Source of the DNA: Spirochaetota bacterium
GTDB taxonomy: Bacteria > Spirochaetota > UBA4802 > UBA5550
DNA: 13,912 nt
NCBI GenBank assembly: GCA_022704585.1
Contig: JAKJGD010000010.1
Span: 1-13,912 of the forward strand
Reading direction: 5' to 3'
The notes beneath the pieces were generated by a model. It made no database searches and was not told where the DNA came from. It saw only the letters and a list, made by a program, of their open reading frames with translations. Of the stretch, positions 6,816 through 13,314 are shown one piece after another. Every line of letters begins with the position of its first letter. Position 1 is the first letter of the stretch. A program made the position numbers and the translations under genes.

Positions 6816-8165
6816 ATGATCCAGGAGCAGCGGATACAATTACTTAACGATGCATGTCCCGTTAAAGGCGACTATGTTCTTTACTGGATGCAGCAGGCCC
6901 AGCGCTCGGAATGCAACCATGCGCTCGAATACGCGATCGAGCGGGCCAACGGCCTCAAGCTCCCGGTTATCGTGTTTTTCGGGATAACCGGCTCGTTCCC
7001 GGAGGCGAACGCGCGCCACATGACCTTCATGCTCCAGGGCCTGGTCAGGACCGGGGAAGGGCTGGCACGGCGCGGCCTGCTGTTCGTGCCGCGTATTGTG
7101 TCGCCGGAACGCGGCGCTGCCCTGCTCGCGAAGCGCGCGGCACTGGCGGTAACCGACAGGGGCTACCTGCGGGTCCAGCGTGAATGGCGCGGGACCGCGG
7201 CCGGGCTGATGTCCTGTCCGCTGGTCCAGGTCGAGTCCGACGTCGTGGTGCCGGTCGAGACCGCGTCCCCGAAAGAGGAATACGGCGCCGGTACGCTCCG
7301 GCCGAAGATATCGCGGCTCCTGTACGCCTACCTCAAGCCTCTGAAGAAGAGACGTGTAGCACTCCCCTCGCTCGGGATGAAGATAACCGGCGATGATATC
7401 TCCGACATCGATGCCGTCCTCCGCCGGGTGCGCGCGGACAGGAGCGTCGGTCCGGTCACGGGCCTCCGGGGCGGGAGCGATGCGGCGAAGGCGCTCCTCA
7501 AAGAATTTATCATGAACAGGCTGGACCGGTTTGACGACCTGCGGAATGACCCGGGTGAAGACTATCTCTCGGGCATGGGGCCCTACCTGCACTTCGGCCA
7601 GATATCCCCGCTCCAGATCGCGCTCGCTGTGCTCGATTCCGGCTCGCCGGGCGCGGGCCGCTATATCGAGGAGCTGGTCGTGCGGCGGGAGCTGGCCATG
7701 AATTTCGCGCTCTATAACCGGTCCTACGACCGGTACGAATGCCTGCCGGAGTGGGCGCAGGCGACCCTCCGGAAGCACGCGCGTGACCGGCGCGCGCACC
7801 TCTATACCAGGGACGAGCTGGAGCGCGCCGGGACCCATGACCGCTACTGGAACGCGGCCCGGCGGGAGCTCCTGGTCACCGGGAAAATGCACGGGTACAT
7901 GCGCATGTACTGGGGCAAGAAGATACTGGAATGGAGCCGGGACCCTGAAGAGGCGTACGGGACCGCGCTCTACCTCAACAACAAATACAGCATGGACGGC
8001 CGGGATCCGAACGGTTTTGCGGGCGTGGCCTGGTGCTTCGGCAAGCATGACCGCGCGTGGCCGGAGCGGGCCGTGTTCGGGAAGGTCCGCTACATGAACG
8101 ACCGGGGGCTGGAACGGAAATTCAACATGGGCGGGTACTGTTCCCGGGTGGACGCGCTTGCCTGA
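6816..8165 (+). CDS. phrB: Class II CPD deoxyribodipyrimidine photolyase
   Basis: This 449-residue DNA repair flavoprotein uses blue light and FADH- to split cyclobutane pyrimidine dimers. The N-terminal alpha/beta antenna domain (about 18-150) begins with YVLYWMQQAQR. The C-terminal FAD-binding helical domain (about 225-445) carries class II signatures: YLHFGQIS (257-264), EELVVRRELAMNF (285-297), WNAARREL (345-352), GKMHGYMRMYWGKKILEW (356-373), DGRDPNG (394-400) and WCFGKHDRAW (406-415). Trp366, Trp345 and Tyr330 have the same spacing (21 and 15) as the electron-transfer residues I recall for the Methanosarcina mazei class II enzyme, so photoreduction should work. Length is normal for the family and no key residue is missing. 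SD is weak: AGGA at 6810-6813 is only 2 nt from the ATG, another AGGA at 6797-6800 is 15 nt away. It is monocistronic and divergent from the lipoprotein gene. Confidence 0.95.
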   Translation: MIQEQRIQLLNDACPVKGDYVLYWMQQAQRSECNHALEYAIERANGLKLPVIVFFGITGSFPEANARHMTFMLQGLVRTGEGLARRGLLFVPRIVSPERGAALLAKRAALAVTDRGYLRVQREWRGTAAGLMSCPLVQVESDVVVPVETASPKEEYGAGTLRPKISRLLYAYLKPLKKRRVALPSLGMKITGDDISDIDAVLRRVRADRSVGPVTGLRGGSDAAKALLKEFIMNRLDRFDDLRNDPGEDYLSGMGPYLHFGQISPLQIALAVLDSGSPGAGRYIEELVVRRELAMNFALYNRSYDRYECLPEWAQATLRKHARDRRAHLYTRDELERAGTHDRYWNAARRELLVTGKMHGYMRMYWGKKILEWSRDPEEAYGTALYLNNKYSMDGRDPNGFAGVAWCFGKHDRAWPERAVFGKVRYMNDRGLERKFNMGGYCSRVDALA

Positions 8166-8370
8166 GGGCGCTCTGAGAATGGAACGCCGGCTGCAAGCAG
8201 GACCGGGGGTTGCTGGCTGCTGCCGGGCTGATTGGATATACCATTACAGGAGACACATTCCGGTGCGTCCATATCTGGCCAGACACGGAACCGCCGGTAT
8301 GATAACAAATAACACCGTGATCCGGGAATATGCCGGTCCCGGCCAAAAACAGATATGCATGGAGTCGACG

Positions 8371-9381
8371 ATGAACCGGATTAAACGTTTAACCGCGTGC
8401 ACGCTTATTGCATCTGCCCTTGCAGTCTCATCCGGCTGCTCGTCCTTTGGCGCCGTAACGATTAAGCCGGACGAGCTGAAAAAGAAGTATGGCACCGCTG
8501 CAGACCGCTACCTGCACCTTGCGGTGACGCCCGAGCAGCTGGTAAAGACATACGGAGCCAATGTCAACCCCCTGTTAAAGCAGAAGGGCGTGGACATGAC
8601 CGTGCGTTATCGGGACGAAGGACAGGGCGAGCCGGTGTTGCTGCTTCACGGAGTTTGTTCTTCCCTTGAGACCTGGGACGGATGGGTCGAGCGAATGAAG
8701 GGAACTCACCGGATCATCAGGATTGACATCCCGGGATTCGGATTGACCGGCCCCGCTCCGGACAAGAGCTTCTATAATAAGGATACAGCGGTCGATTTTC
8801 TGGATATGTTCATGGAACGGCTCGGCATACGGCAGTTCAGCATCGTCGGTAATTCCCTGGGCGGGTATCTTTCATGGAACTACGCCCTCAGGTATCCGCG
8901 CAAGGTAAGGAAAATGATCCTCATCGATTCCGTCGGGTACAACCAGAAACTGCCGGGACTCCTCTCCCTCGCGACAAATCCGGCCATCGTGCCCACGGCG
9001 CGTAAAATGATGCCGCGCTCGCTCCTGGACAGGGCCGTGAAGCAGGTGTACGGCGACAAGTCGAAAGCAACGCCGGAGGTCCGGCAGCGTTATTTTGATT
9101 TCGCGATGATGGAGAGAAACAGGGACGCATACGTGGAGGTCTTCCTCGAGATGAAGCGGCAGAACGAATCGCCGGGCCTCTCGAAAGAGATTCCCGATAT
9201 CAAGGTGCCGGTCATGGTGATGTGGGGGACGAAAGACGAATGGATACCGTTCGAGAATTTCAAGAAATTCAGAAAGGACCTGCCGTCCGCGACCTTCGTG
9301 TCGTATGAGGGAGCCGGGCATGTTCCCATGGAGGAAATACCGGATAAAACCGCGGCGGACGCCTTGAAATTTCTCCGCTGA
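8371..9381 (+). CDS. Alpha/beta-hydrolase fold lipoprotein
   Basis: This 336-residue serine hydrolase carries a lipoprotein-type signal peptide (MNRIKR, then a hydrophobic core, then VSSGC with Cys23). The -3 Ser is a relaxed lipobox, of the sort tolerated in spirochaetes. Residues about 70-336 form a canonical alpha/beta-hydrolase: oxyanion HGVCSS (from His93), nucleophile Ser162 in VGNSLGGYLSW, acid Asp289 in WGTKDEWIP and His317 in GAGHVPMEE. This resembles MhpC/BphD/epoxide-hydrolase-like enzymes; the substrate cannot be told. The start at 8371 is chosen because GGAG (8361-8364) sits 6 nt upstream; an in-frame ATG at 8359 lacks an SD. About 205 nt separate it from the photolyase gene, with only a weak 6-bp inverted repeat (8322-8342) and a TATGAT -10-like box near 8298. 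It is probably transcribed alone or by readthrough. Confidence 0.87.
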   Translation: MNRIKRLTACTLIASALAVSSGCSSFGAVTIKPDELKKKYGTAADRYLHLAVTPEQLVKTYGANVNPLLKQKGVDMTVRYRDEGQGEPVLLLHGVCSSLETWDGWVERMKGTHRIIRIDIPGFGLTGPAPDKSFYNKDTAVDFLDMFMERLGIRQFSIVGNSLGGYLSWNYALRYPRKVRKMILIDSVGYNQKLPGLLSLATNPAIVPTARKMMPRSLLDRAVKQVYGDKSKATPEVRQRYFDFAMMERNRDAYVEVFLEMKRQNESPGLSKEIPDIKVPVMVMWGTKDEWIPFENFKKFRKDLPSATFVSYEGAGHVPMEEIPDKTAADALKFLR

Positions 9382-9401
9382 CGGTCCCTCCGGGCCCGCA
9401 G

Positions 9402-9590
9402 TCATTCCTTTATCTCGTCGTATACAAGGCCGAACCACCCCAGGCATGACAGGGCCGCCTTGAGGGGCATGCCGGTGGTAACAGATTTCATGTGCTCGTT
9501 GGTCACATCACGGTAGTTCCATCCCGTTTCCGTCACGACGATTGAGCCGGAGTAGTTCAGCGTATCAATATCGAAAAGGTCATATCGCAT
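9402..9590 (-). CDS. Small protein of unknown function (62 residues)
   Basis: I do not recognise this protein. The frame is longer upstream, but ATG 9590 (MRYDLFDIDT) is supported by a strong purine-rich SD AGGAGAAGG (9605-9597), whose AAGG ends 6 nt before the ATG. The predicted protein is soluble and acidic at both ends, with a mixed central part (GSIVVTETGWNYRDVTNEHM) and a hydrophobic patch near the C-terminus (LSCLGWFGLVYDEIKE). No transmembrane helix, signal peptide or metal motif is evident. It converges with the hydrolase gene, the ends being 20 nt apart. A TATAAT box on the minus strand at 9669-9664 could be its -10. Confidence 0.55.
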   Translation of the reverse strand: MRYDLFDIDTLNYSGSIVVTETGWNYRDVTNEHMKSVTTGMPLKAALSCLGWFGLVYDEIKE

Positions 9591-9663
9591 ATCGCACCTT
9601 CTCCTGAAAGTAACATGCATACGCATCCATGGTGAAATCATCTGCCGCATCGTCAATAAAAAT

Positions 9664-9669
9664 ATTATA
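9664..9669 (-). promoter_or_regulatory. Possible -10 box for the 62-residue gene
   Basis: A perfect TATAAT on the minus strand lies about 75 nt upstream of the start. No good -35 is found at 16-18 nt, so an activator would be needed, or the box is a chance match. Confidence 0.25.
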
Positions 9670-9806
9670 CCGATCCCCGTGTCCTGCGCCGGCAGTGCAG
9701 GAGAAAACAACACCCGTCGGAATGGAACCGGTCACAGGCCCCATAATCCGATTTTTTACCCGCCTTCAATATATCATGCGGGGGGCGTGATTAATCGGTA
9801 TTTTAC

Positions 9807-9835
9807 TTGACGCACCATGTTCATGGTAATATGTT
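9807..9835 (+). promoter_or_regulatory. Promoter P1 of the amidohydrolase operon with embedded palindromic operator
   Basis: TTGACG (9807-9812), a 17-nt spacer and TATGTT (9830-9835) form a good sigma70 promoter. The spacer contains a perfect 6+6 palindrome with a 2-nt centre, ACCATG-TT-CATGGT (9814-9827). A dimeric regulator bound between the boxes would block RNA polymerase (repression) or distort the spacer (MerR-like activation). The leader to the ATG is about 160 nt. Confidence 0.55.
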
Positions 9836-9856
9836 AATAACTAATGTGAATAAAGA

Positions 9857-9910
9857 CCCGATTTTCACCCTGCGGAAACGGTGCGGGACCCTTGAGCATC
9901 CGGTGAAAAT
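9857..9910 (+). promoter_or_regulatory. Structured leader with mutually exclusive pairings
   Basis: ATTTTCACC (9861-9869) can pair perfectly with GGTGAAAAT (9902-9910). Alternatively its CACC (9866-9869) can pair with the nearer GGTG (9880-9883), while CCCG (9857-9860) pairs with CGGG (9884-9887). The two folds exclude each other, as in riboswitch or attenuator leaders. It does not match any riboswitch consensus I know, and no T tract marks a terminator. It could instead be a DNA-level inverted repeat. Confidence 0.35.
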
Positions 9911-9933
9911 AAATGCCACCGCGGGCTAATTAT

Positions 9934-9960
9934 TTGATAGTTCGGCGTCGAAATTATAAT
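9934..9960 (+). promoter_or_regulatory. Promoter P2 of the amidohydrolase operon
   Basis: TTGATA (9934-9939), a 15-nt spacer and a perfect TATAAT (9955-9960); reading the -35 as TTTGAT gives 16 nt. It would start near 9967, giving a leader of about 35 nt that skips the structured region, so P1 and P2 transcripts could be regulated differently. Confidence 0.45.
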
Positions 9961-9986
9961 AGTCGCACTCAATTTTCTGTCAGGTA

Positions 9987-10000
9987 CTGAAAGGTTTCAG
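9987..10000 (+). promoter_or_regulatory. Palindrome overlapping the amidohydrolase ribosome binding site
   Basis: CTGAAA-GG-TTTCAG is a perfect 14-nt inverted repeat ending 1 nt before the ATG. The SD AAAGG (9990-9994) lies inside it, 7 nt from the start. As RNA it forms a 5-bp stem with an AGGT loop that partly hides the SD. As DNA it could be a dimer binding site just downstream of P2. Confidence 0.4.
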
Positions 10001-10001
10001 A

Positions 10002-11237
10002 ATGAACAAGTGGTCAATCGCCGGCGGTACGGTTCTTACCCCTGAAAAAACCATTAAAAACGGATCCGTGACTATCAGCAACGGCAGGATCAGCAAGGTA
10101 ACGAATGGCTCTGGCGATGCGGGCGCATCTGTCAGCATTGACGCCGGCAAGGGAGTTGTCGTGCCGGGGCTCATCAACGCCCACGATCACCTGCTGGGAA
10201 CCTATCATCCCAAGATCGGCCACGGTCCTTATATCAACTGGCTCCCGTGGGACAACGATCTGAAAAGCTCGCCCCTGTATGCGGAGCGCTGCCAGATAGA
10301 GAACCGCGATCTTTATCTGCTCGGCGCCTATCGCAACCTTGTATCGGGTGTAACCCTGGTATCCGACCTCATGCCGCATTTCGTCGGCGACCAGTTCTAC
10401 GACCTCCTTCCGATGAAGGCGATCAAGGAGTTCTCGCTGGCTCATTCGATCACGTCGTTCGCCCTGGCCTGGGGCGACGGTGTCACCGTGGAATATGAAA
10501 AGGCCGTCAAGGAGGATATCCCGTTCGTCACGCATATCGGCGAGGGGTGGGATGAGGAAACGAAGCAGGACATCAAGGTCATCGACAGGCTCGGCGGTCT
10601 CGGGAGCCACTCGGTATTCGTCCACTGCCTGTCGTTTTCCGACGCGGACCTGGACCTGGTCAAAAAGCGGGGCGCCTCCTGCGTATGGTGCGGTGATTCG
10701 AACATGTTCATGTACAACAAGACCATGGACGCGCGCGCGTTCCTGGACAAGGGGATCAACCTCTGCATAGGAACCGATTCGTCGGCCACGGGCGGTGAGA
10801 ACATACTGTACGAGATGAAGTTCGACCAGATGGTGTATGAGCGGATGTACGGAGAAAAGCTCTCTGACGAGCAGATCCTGAAAATGGTGACCGTAAACCC
10901 GGCAAAAGCTTTCAGGCAGAAAAAGATGGGCCGCATCGAGGAGGGCTGCATAGCCGACCTGTGCGTGTTCAGGGACCGCGGCAAGTCCCCGGCCAATTCC
11001 GTCGTGCACGGCCACCTGAGAGACGTGCTGCTGGTGGTCATCGACGGCATGCCGGTATACGGCGACGCGGCGTACGAGGACATGTTCGATGCGCTCGGGG
11101 TCACGTACAGCAGGGTAGTGCTTGACGGCGCGGACCGGATCATCATCGGAGACCCGGAAGGGCTTCTTAGAAGAATAAGCAGGGCGGTGGGATTCAAAAA
11201 AGAATTCCCCTTCCTTCCGATTGATTTCGAGATATAG
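10002..11237 (+). CDS. Metal-dependent amidohydrolase, AtzA/TrzA-type aminohydrolase family
   Basis: This 411-residue TIM-barrel amidohydrolase belongs to the group containing guanine deaminase, MTA/SAH deaminase, chlorohydrolases and related nucleobase deaminases. Metal and catalytic residues are all visible: HxH at His61/His63 (NAHDH), His178 with Glu181 (HIGEG, the HxxE of aminohydrolases), His208 in FVHCL and Asp259 in GTDSSATGG. The flanking beta-sandwich strands are at both ends (GGTVLTPEKTIKNGSV at 8-23; GCIADLCVF at 315-323). The HxxE pair argues for a deaminase or C-N hydrolase acting on a purine/pyrimidine-like or triazine-like ring; the substrate is unknown. Cytoplasmic, with no signal peptide. 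It is the first gene of an operon; the next start is 17 nt after its stop. Regulation probably involves P1, P2 and the palindromes upstream. Linkage to two CNBD proteins suggests a nucleotide-linked function, but this is inference. Confidence 0.88.
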   Translation: MNKWSIAGGTVLTPEKTIKNGSVTISNGRISKVTNGSGDAGASVSIDAGKGVVVPGLINAHDHLLGTYHPKIGHGPYINWLPWDNDLKSSPLYAERCQIENRDLYLLGAYRNLVSGVTLVSDLMPHFVGDQFYDLLPMKAIKEFSLAHSITSFALAWGDGVTVEYEKAVKEDIPFVTHIGEGWDEETKQDIKVIDRLGGLGSHSVFVHCLSFSDADLDLVKKRGASCVWCGDSNMFMYNKTMDARAFLDKGINLCIGTDSSATGGENILYEMKFDQMVYERMYGEKLSDEQILKMVTVNPAKAFRQKKMGRIEEGCIADLCVFRDRGKSPANSVVHGHLRDVLLVVIDGMPVYGDAAYEDMFDALGVTYSRVVLDGADRIIIGDPEGLLRRISRAVGFKKEFPFLPIDFEI

Positions 11238-11254
11238 GACACGGGGGTCGCGGG

Positions 11255-12466
11255 ATGTCAAACAGCACCGGAGGACCATCGGGTATCATTACCAGGACGT
11301 ACAAGTCCGGGTCGATCATATACTTCGAGAACGACAAGAGCGAGTATATTTACATACTTAAGTCGGGCAAGGTTTTTCTCACGACAATCAAGCTTGATAC
11401 CGGGGAAGAGACCAAGGAGGAGGTCCAGCAGGGCGAGTTCTTCGGCGTCAAGTCGGCACTCGGCAAGTATCCGCGCGAGGAAACGGCCCAAACCCTGGGG
11501 AACACCATGGTCCTGCAGCTCACCCCGGCCGACTTCGAGAGGCTCGTGCTCAAGAATGCTTCGATCGTGAAGAAGATGCTCCGGGTCTTCAGCAACCAGC
11601 TCCGCCGTATCGTCAAGATGGAGCGGTCGGTCCTCGGGGAGGGCGAGATCGTCAATTCCGACGCCGAGCTCTTCAAGATAGGCGAGTACTATTACAAGGC
11701 GGGCATCACCAAGCATGCGCAGTATGCATACAAGCGGTACATGGAATACTACCCGGACGGCCCCAACGCCGCCCTCGCGATGAAGCGGATCCGGGCCATA
11801 GACGCGGGCGAGCCGCCCCCGGCCGACATCGGCGGGCATGATGCTGCCCCGGCGACGCCGCCCCGCTCCGTGGATACGGGCGGCGATTTTTCCATAGAGG
11901 AGCCGGGCGGTCCGGGCGACATGATCGACTTCGACGATTCGTCGGACGAGAAGGATCACCGGGCGCCTGCTGCCTCGAGCACCGCGCTTGAGGACGAGAT
12001 GAACGATTTCCTCACCGAACCGGCCAGCGGCGATCTCGACGACTTTTCGCTCGATGCCGCGGTGGACAGCGATTCCCCCCGGGACCTCTCCGACGCGGGA
12101 GATGCGTCCTTTGCCAAGGGAAATTACATCATGGCGCTCGAGCTGTATCAGAAAGTGATCAACCTCAACAGGTTCGAAAGCCCGGAAGAGAAGAAATTGT
12201 TCGAGAAGGCCCACTTTGACTCTGGTCGGTGTTATATTGAAATGGGGAAGCCCAAGGAAGCACTGGACATCCTGTCGCGGATTCTCAGGAACTTCCCGGG
12301 ATCTCCCTACGTCAAGCTGGCGATTTACCACATCGGACTGATTTTCGAATCCGTGAATCAGAAGGACAAGGCGATAACCTATTACAACAAGGTGCTCAAC
12401 ATGTCTCCAAAAGATAAGCTTAACAGCGAGGCTCTCAACAAGATAAAACAACTCCAGGGCAGGTAG
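11255..12466 (+). CDS. CNBD-TPR protein with degenerate cyclic-nucleotide pocket
   Basis: This 403-residue cytoplasmic protein has four regions: an N-terminal cyclic-nucleotide-binding-type beta roll (about 10-127; SEYIYILKSGKVFL, QQGEFFGVKS), a short TPR-like hairpin (about 136-180), an acidic Pro/Gly/Asp-rich linker predicted disordered (about 184-280), and about three TPR repeats (284-401; GNYIMALELYQKVI, GKPKEALDILSRIL, KDKAITYYNKVL). The phosphate-binding cassette is degenerate. Where cAMP binders have GE(M/L)A...PRSATA, this protein has GVKSALGKYPREETA, so the Glu is Val and the Ser-Ala after Arg74 is Glu-Glu. Normal cAMP or cGMP binding is therefore doubtful, and there is no HTH. The C-terminal TPRs suggest a protein-interaction scaffold. 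The SD is a G-run (GGGGG, 11243-11247) 7 nt before the ATG. It lies between the amidohydrolase and the CRP-type gene in a tight operon (gaps of 17 and 6 nt). Confidence 0.85.
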   Translation: MSNSTGGPSGIITRTYKSGSIIYFENDKSEYIYILKSGKVFLTTIKLDTGEETKEEVQQGEFFGVKSALGKYPREETAQTLGNTMVLQLTPADFERLVLKNASIVKKMLRVFSNQLRRIVKMERSVLGEGEIVNSDAELFKIGEYYYKAGITKHAQYAYKRYMEYYPDGPNAALAMKRIRAIDAGEPPPADIGGHDAAPATPPRSVDTGGDFSIEEPGGPGDMIDFDDSSDEKDHRAPAASSTALEDEMNDFLTEPASGDLDDFSLDAAVDSDSPRDLSDAGDASFAKGNYIMALELYQKVINLNRFESPEEKKLFEKAHFDSGRCYIEMGKPKEALDILSRILRNFPGSPYVKLAIYHIGLIFESVNQKDKAITYYNKVLNMSPKDKLNSEALNKIKQLQGR

Positions 12467-12472
12467 CGATCG

Positions 12473-13117
12473 ATGGCTCTTGACGAGAAATTTTTTGACA
12501 AATTCGGCGTTGAGTACTCCCCCAACGAGATAATCTTCTGCGAATGGGAGCCCGGGAACGAGTTTTACTTCATCCAGTCCGGCAACGTCCGGATCGTCAA
12601 GCTGATACAGAACCGCGAGAAGAACCTGAGTGTCCTGACCGACGGCGACGTGTTCGGCGAGATGGCGATCCTCGAGGAGCAGCCCCGCTCCGCAACGGCG
12701 ATCGCGCTGGATCACGTGAAGCTGCTCAAGTTCCACCGGGATAACTTTGACACCCTGATGTCCGGCAACCCCCAGCTGGCCTACAAGCTCCTGGTCATAT
12801 TCTCCAAGAGGATCTACGATGCCAAGCGGCGGCTCATGATTCTTCTGCTCGAGGAGCCTCAAATCAGGGTCATGGACGTGCTGGTCATGCTTGCAGAGCA
12901 GGACCCGCACCTCGATCTCCAGAACGAGATATCGCTCCAGGTAACGGCGCAGGACGTGGCCCGGTGGGCCGGCCTCACCGAGGACGATGCGCAAAAAGAA
13001 TTGACACATTTGAACCGCACCGACAAGATTGAAATATTCGGGGACAAGATCGTGGTCAAGAAGATACGTGAGTTCCAGCGGCTTGTCGCCTCGAGACGTA
13101 AAAGCATGTATCAGTAG
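12473..13117 (+). CDS. CRP/FNR-family transcriptional regulator with intact cNMP pocket
   Basis: This 214-residue regulator has an N-terminal cyclic-nucleotide-binding domain (about 12-115), a dimerisation helix (about 96-128) and a C-terminal winged HTH (about 150-200; LQVTAQDVARWAGLTEDDAQ). The phosphate-binding cassette FGEMAILEEQPRSATA (61-76) is canonical, with Glu63, Arg72, Ser73 and Thr75, so it should bind cAMP or a similar cyclic nucleotide. There is no N-terminal Cys cluster (Cys23 only), so it is not an FNR-type Fe-S sensor. The ATG lies 6 nt after the previous stop, with AGG at 12461-12463 as a weak SD; translational coupling is likely. Its DNA target is unknown; the palindromes upstream of this operon are candidate autoregulatory sites. 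No T-tract terminator follows before the tRNA gene. Confidence 0.92.
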   Translation: MALDEKFFDKFGVEYSPNEIIFCEWEPGNEFYFIQSGNVRIVKLIQNREKNLSVLTDGDVFGEMAILEEQPRSATAIALDHVKLLKFHRDNFDTLMSGNPQLAYKLLVIFSKRIYDAKRRLMILLLEEPQIRVMDVLVMLAEQDPHLDLQNEISLQVTAQDVARWAGLTEDDAQKELTHLNRTDKIEIFGDKIVVKKIREFQRLVASRRKSMYQ

Positions 13118-13186
13118 CGCCCGCATCGTATTGATACCATACGTAAGCCAGACTGCACACTATGCCAAAGTAGCTTACATAACTAC

Positions 13187-13260
13187 GCTCCCGTAGCTCA
13201 GGCGGATAGAGCAGTGGTTTCCTAAACCATGTGCCGGAGGTTCGAGTCCTCCCGGGAGCG
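13187..13260 (+). tRNA. tRNA-Arg (anticodon CCU)
   Basis: A full cloverleaf can be drawn. Acceptor GCTCCCG/CGGGAGC has 7 bp, D stem GCTC/GAGC has loop AGGCGGATA, and anticodon stem GTGGT/ACCAT (outer G-T wobble) has loop TTCCTAA with anticodon CCT at 13221-13223. The T arm is GGAGG/CCTCC with loop TTCGAGT. The discriminator is G13260. The 3' CCA is not encoded (CAG follows), so it must be added by nucleotidyltransferase. It reads AGG arginine codons. No clear promoter is seen in the 69 nt after the CRP gene, only an inverted repeat GTAAGC (13143-13148)/GCTTAC (13173-13178), so it may be co-transcribed with the operon. Confidence 0.97.
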
Positions 13261-13276
13261 CAGCATGAATATATCA

Positions 13277-13301
13277 AGCGGTGATAACCGCTGTTTTTTT
13301 T
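13277..13301 (+). terminator. Rho-independent terminator after tRNA-Arg
   Basis: A perfect 6-bp stem AGCGGT/ACCGCT with a GATA tetraloop is followed by G and eight T residues (13294-13301). It starts 17 nt after the tRNA and ends 13 nt before the prfA ATG. Confidence 0.85.
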
Positions 13302-13314
13302 CCACGGGAAGGAT

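Larger units (their letters stand above)
9591..10001. other. 411-nt divergent intergenic control region
   Basis: This region separates the 62-residue gene (minus) from the amidohydrolase operon (plus). The left part, 9591-9790, holds the SD and possible -10 of the small gene and otherwise nothing I can support; a 6-bp inverted repeat, CCGATT near 9749 and AATCGG near 9793, is weak. The right part carries two tandem promoters, a promoter palindrome, an RNA-structure candidate and an RBS palindrome. Confidence 0.6.

Noticed and set aside
6840..8048. Long minus-strand frames antisense to the photolyase, and similarly 10014-11279 and 11258-13126
   Set aside because: They mirror well-supported genes in GC-rich DNA, show Arg/Val/His-rich shadow composition and have no family motifs.
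8158..8370. Upstream extension of the hydrolase frame beginning at a TTG inside the photolyase end
   Set aside because: It would bury the lipoprotein signal peptide; ATG 8371 has GGAG 6 nt upstream.
9857..9910. Purine riboswitch before the amidohydrolase
   Set aside because: The conserved purine-aptamer junction and loop sequences are not present; only generic alternative pairing is seen.
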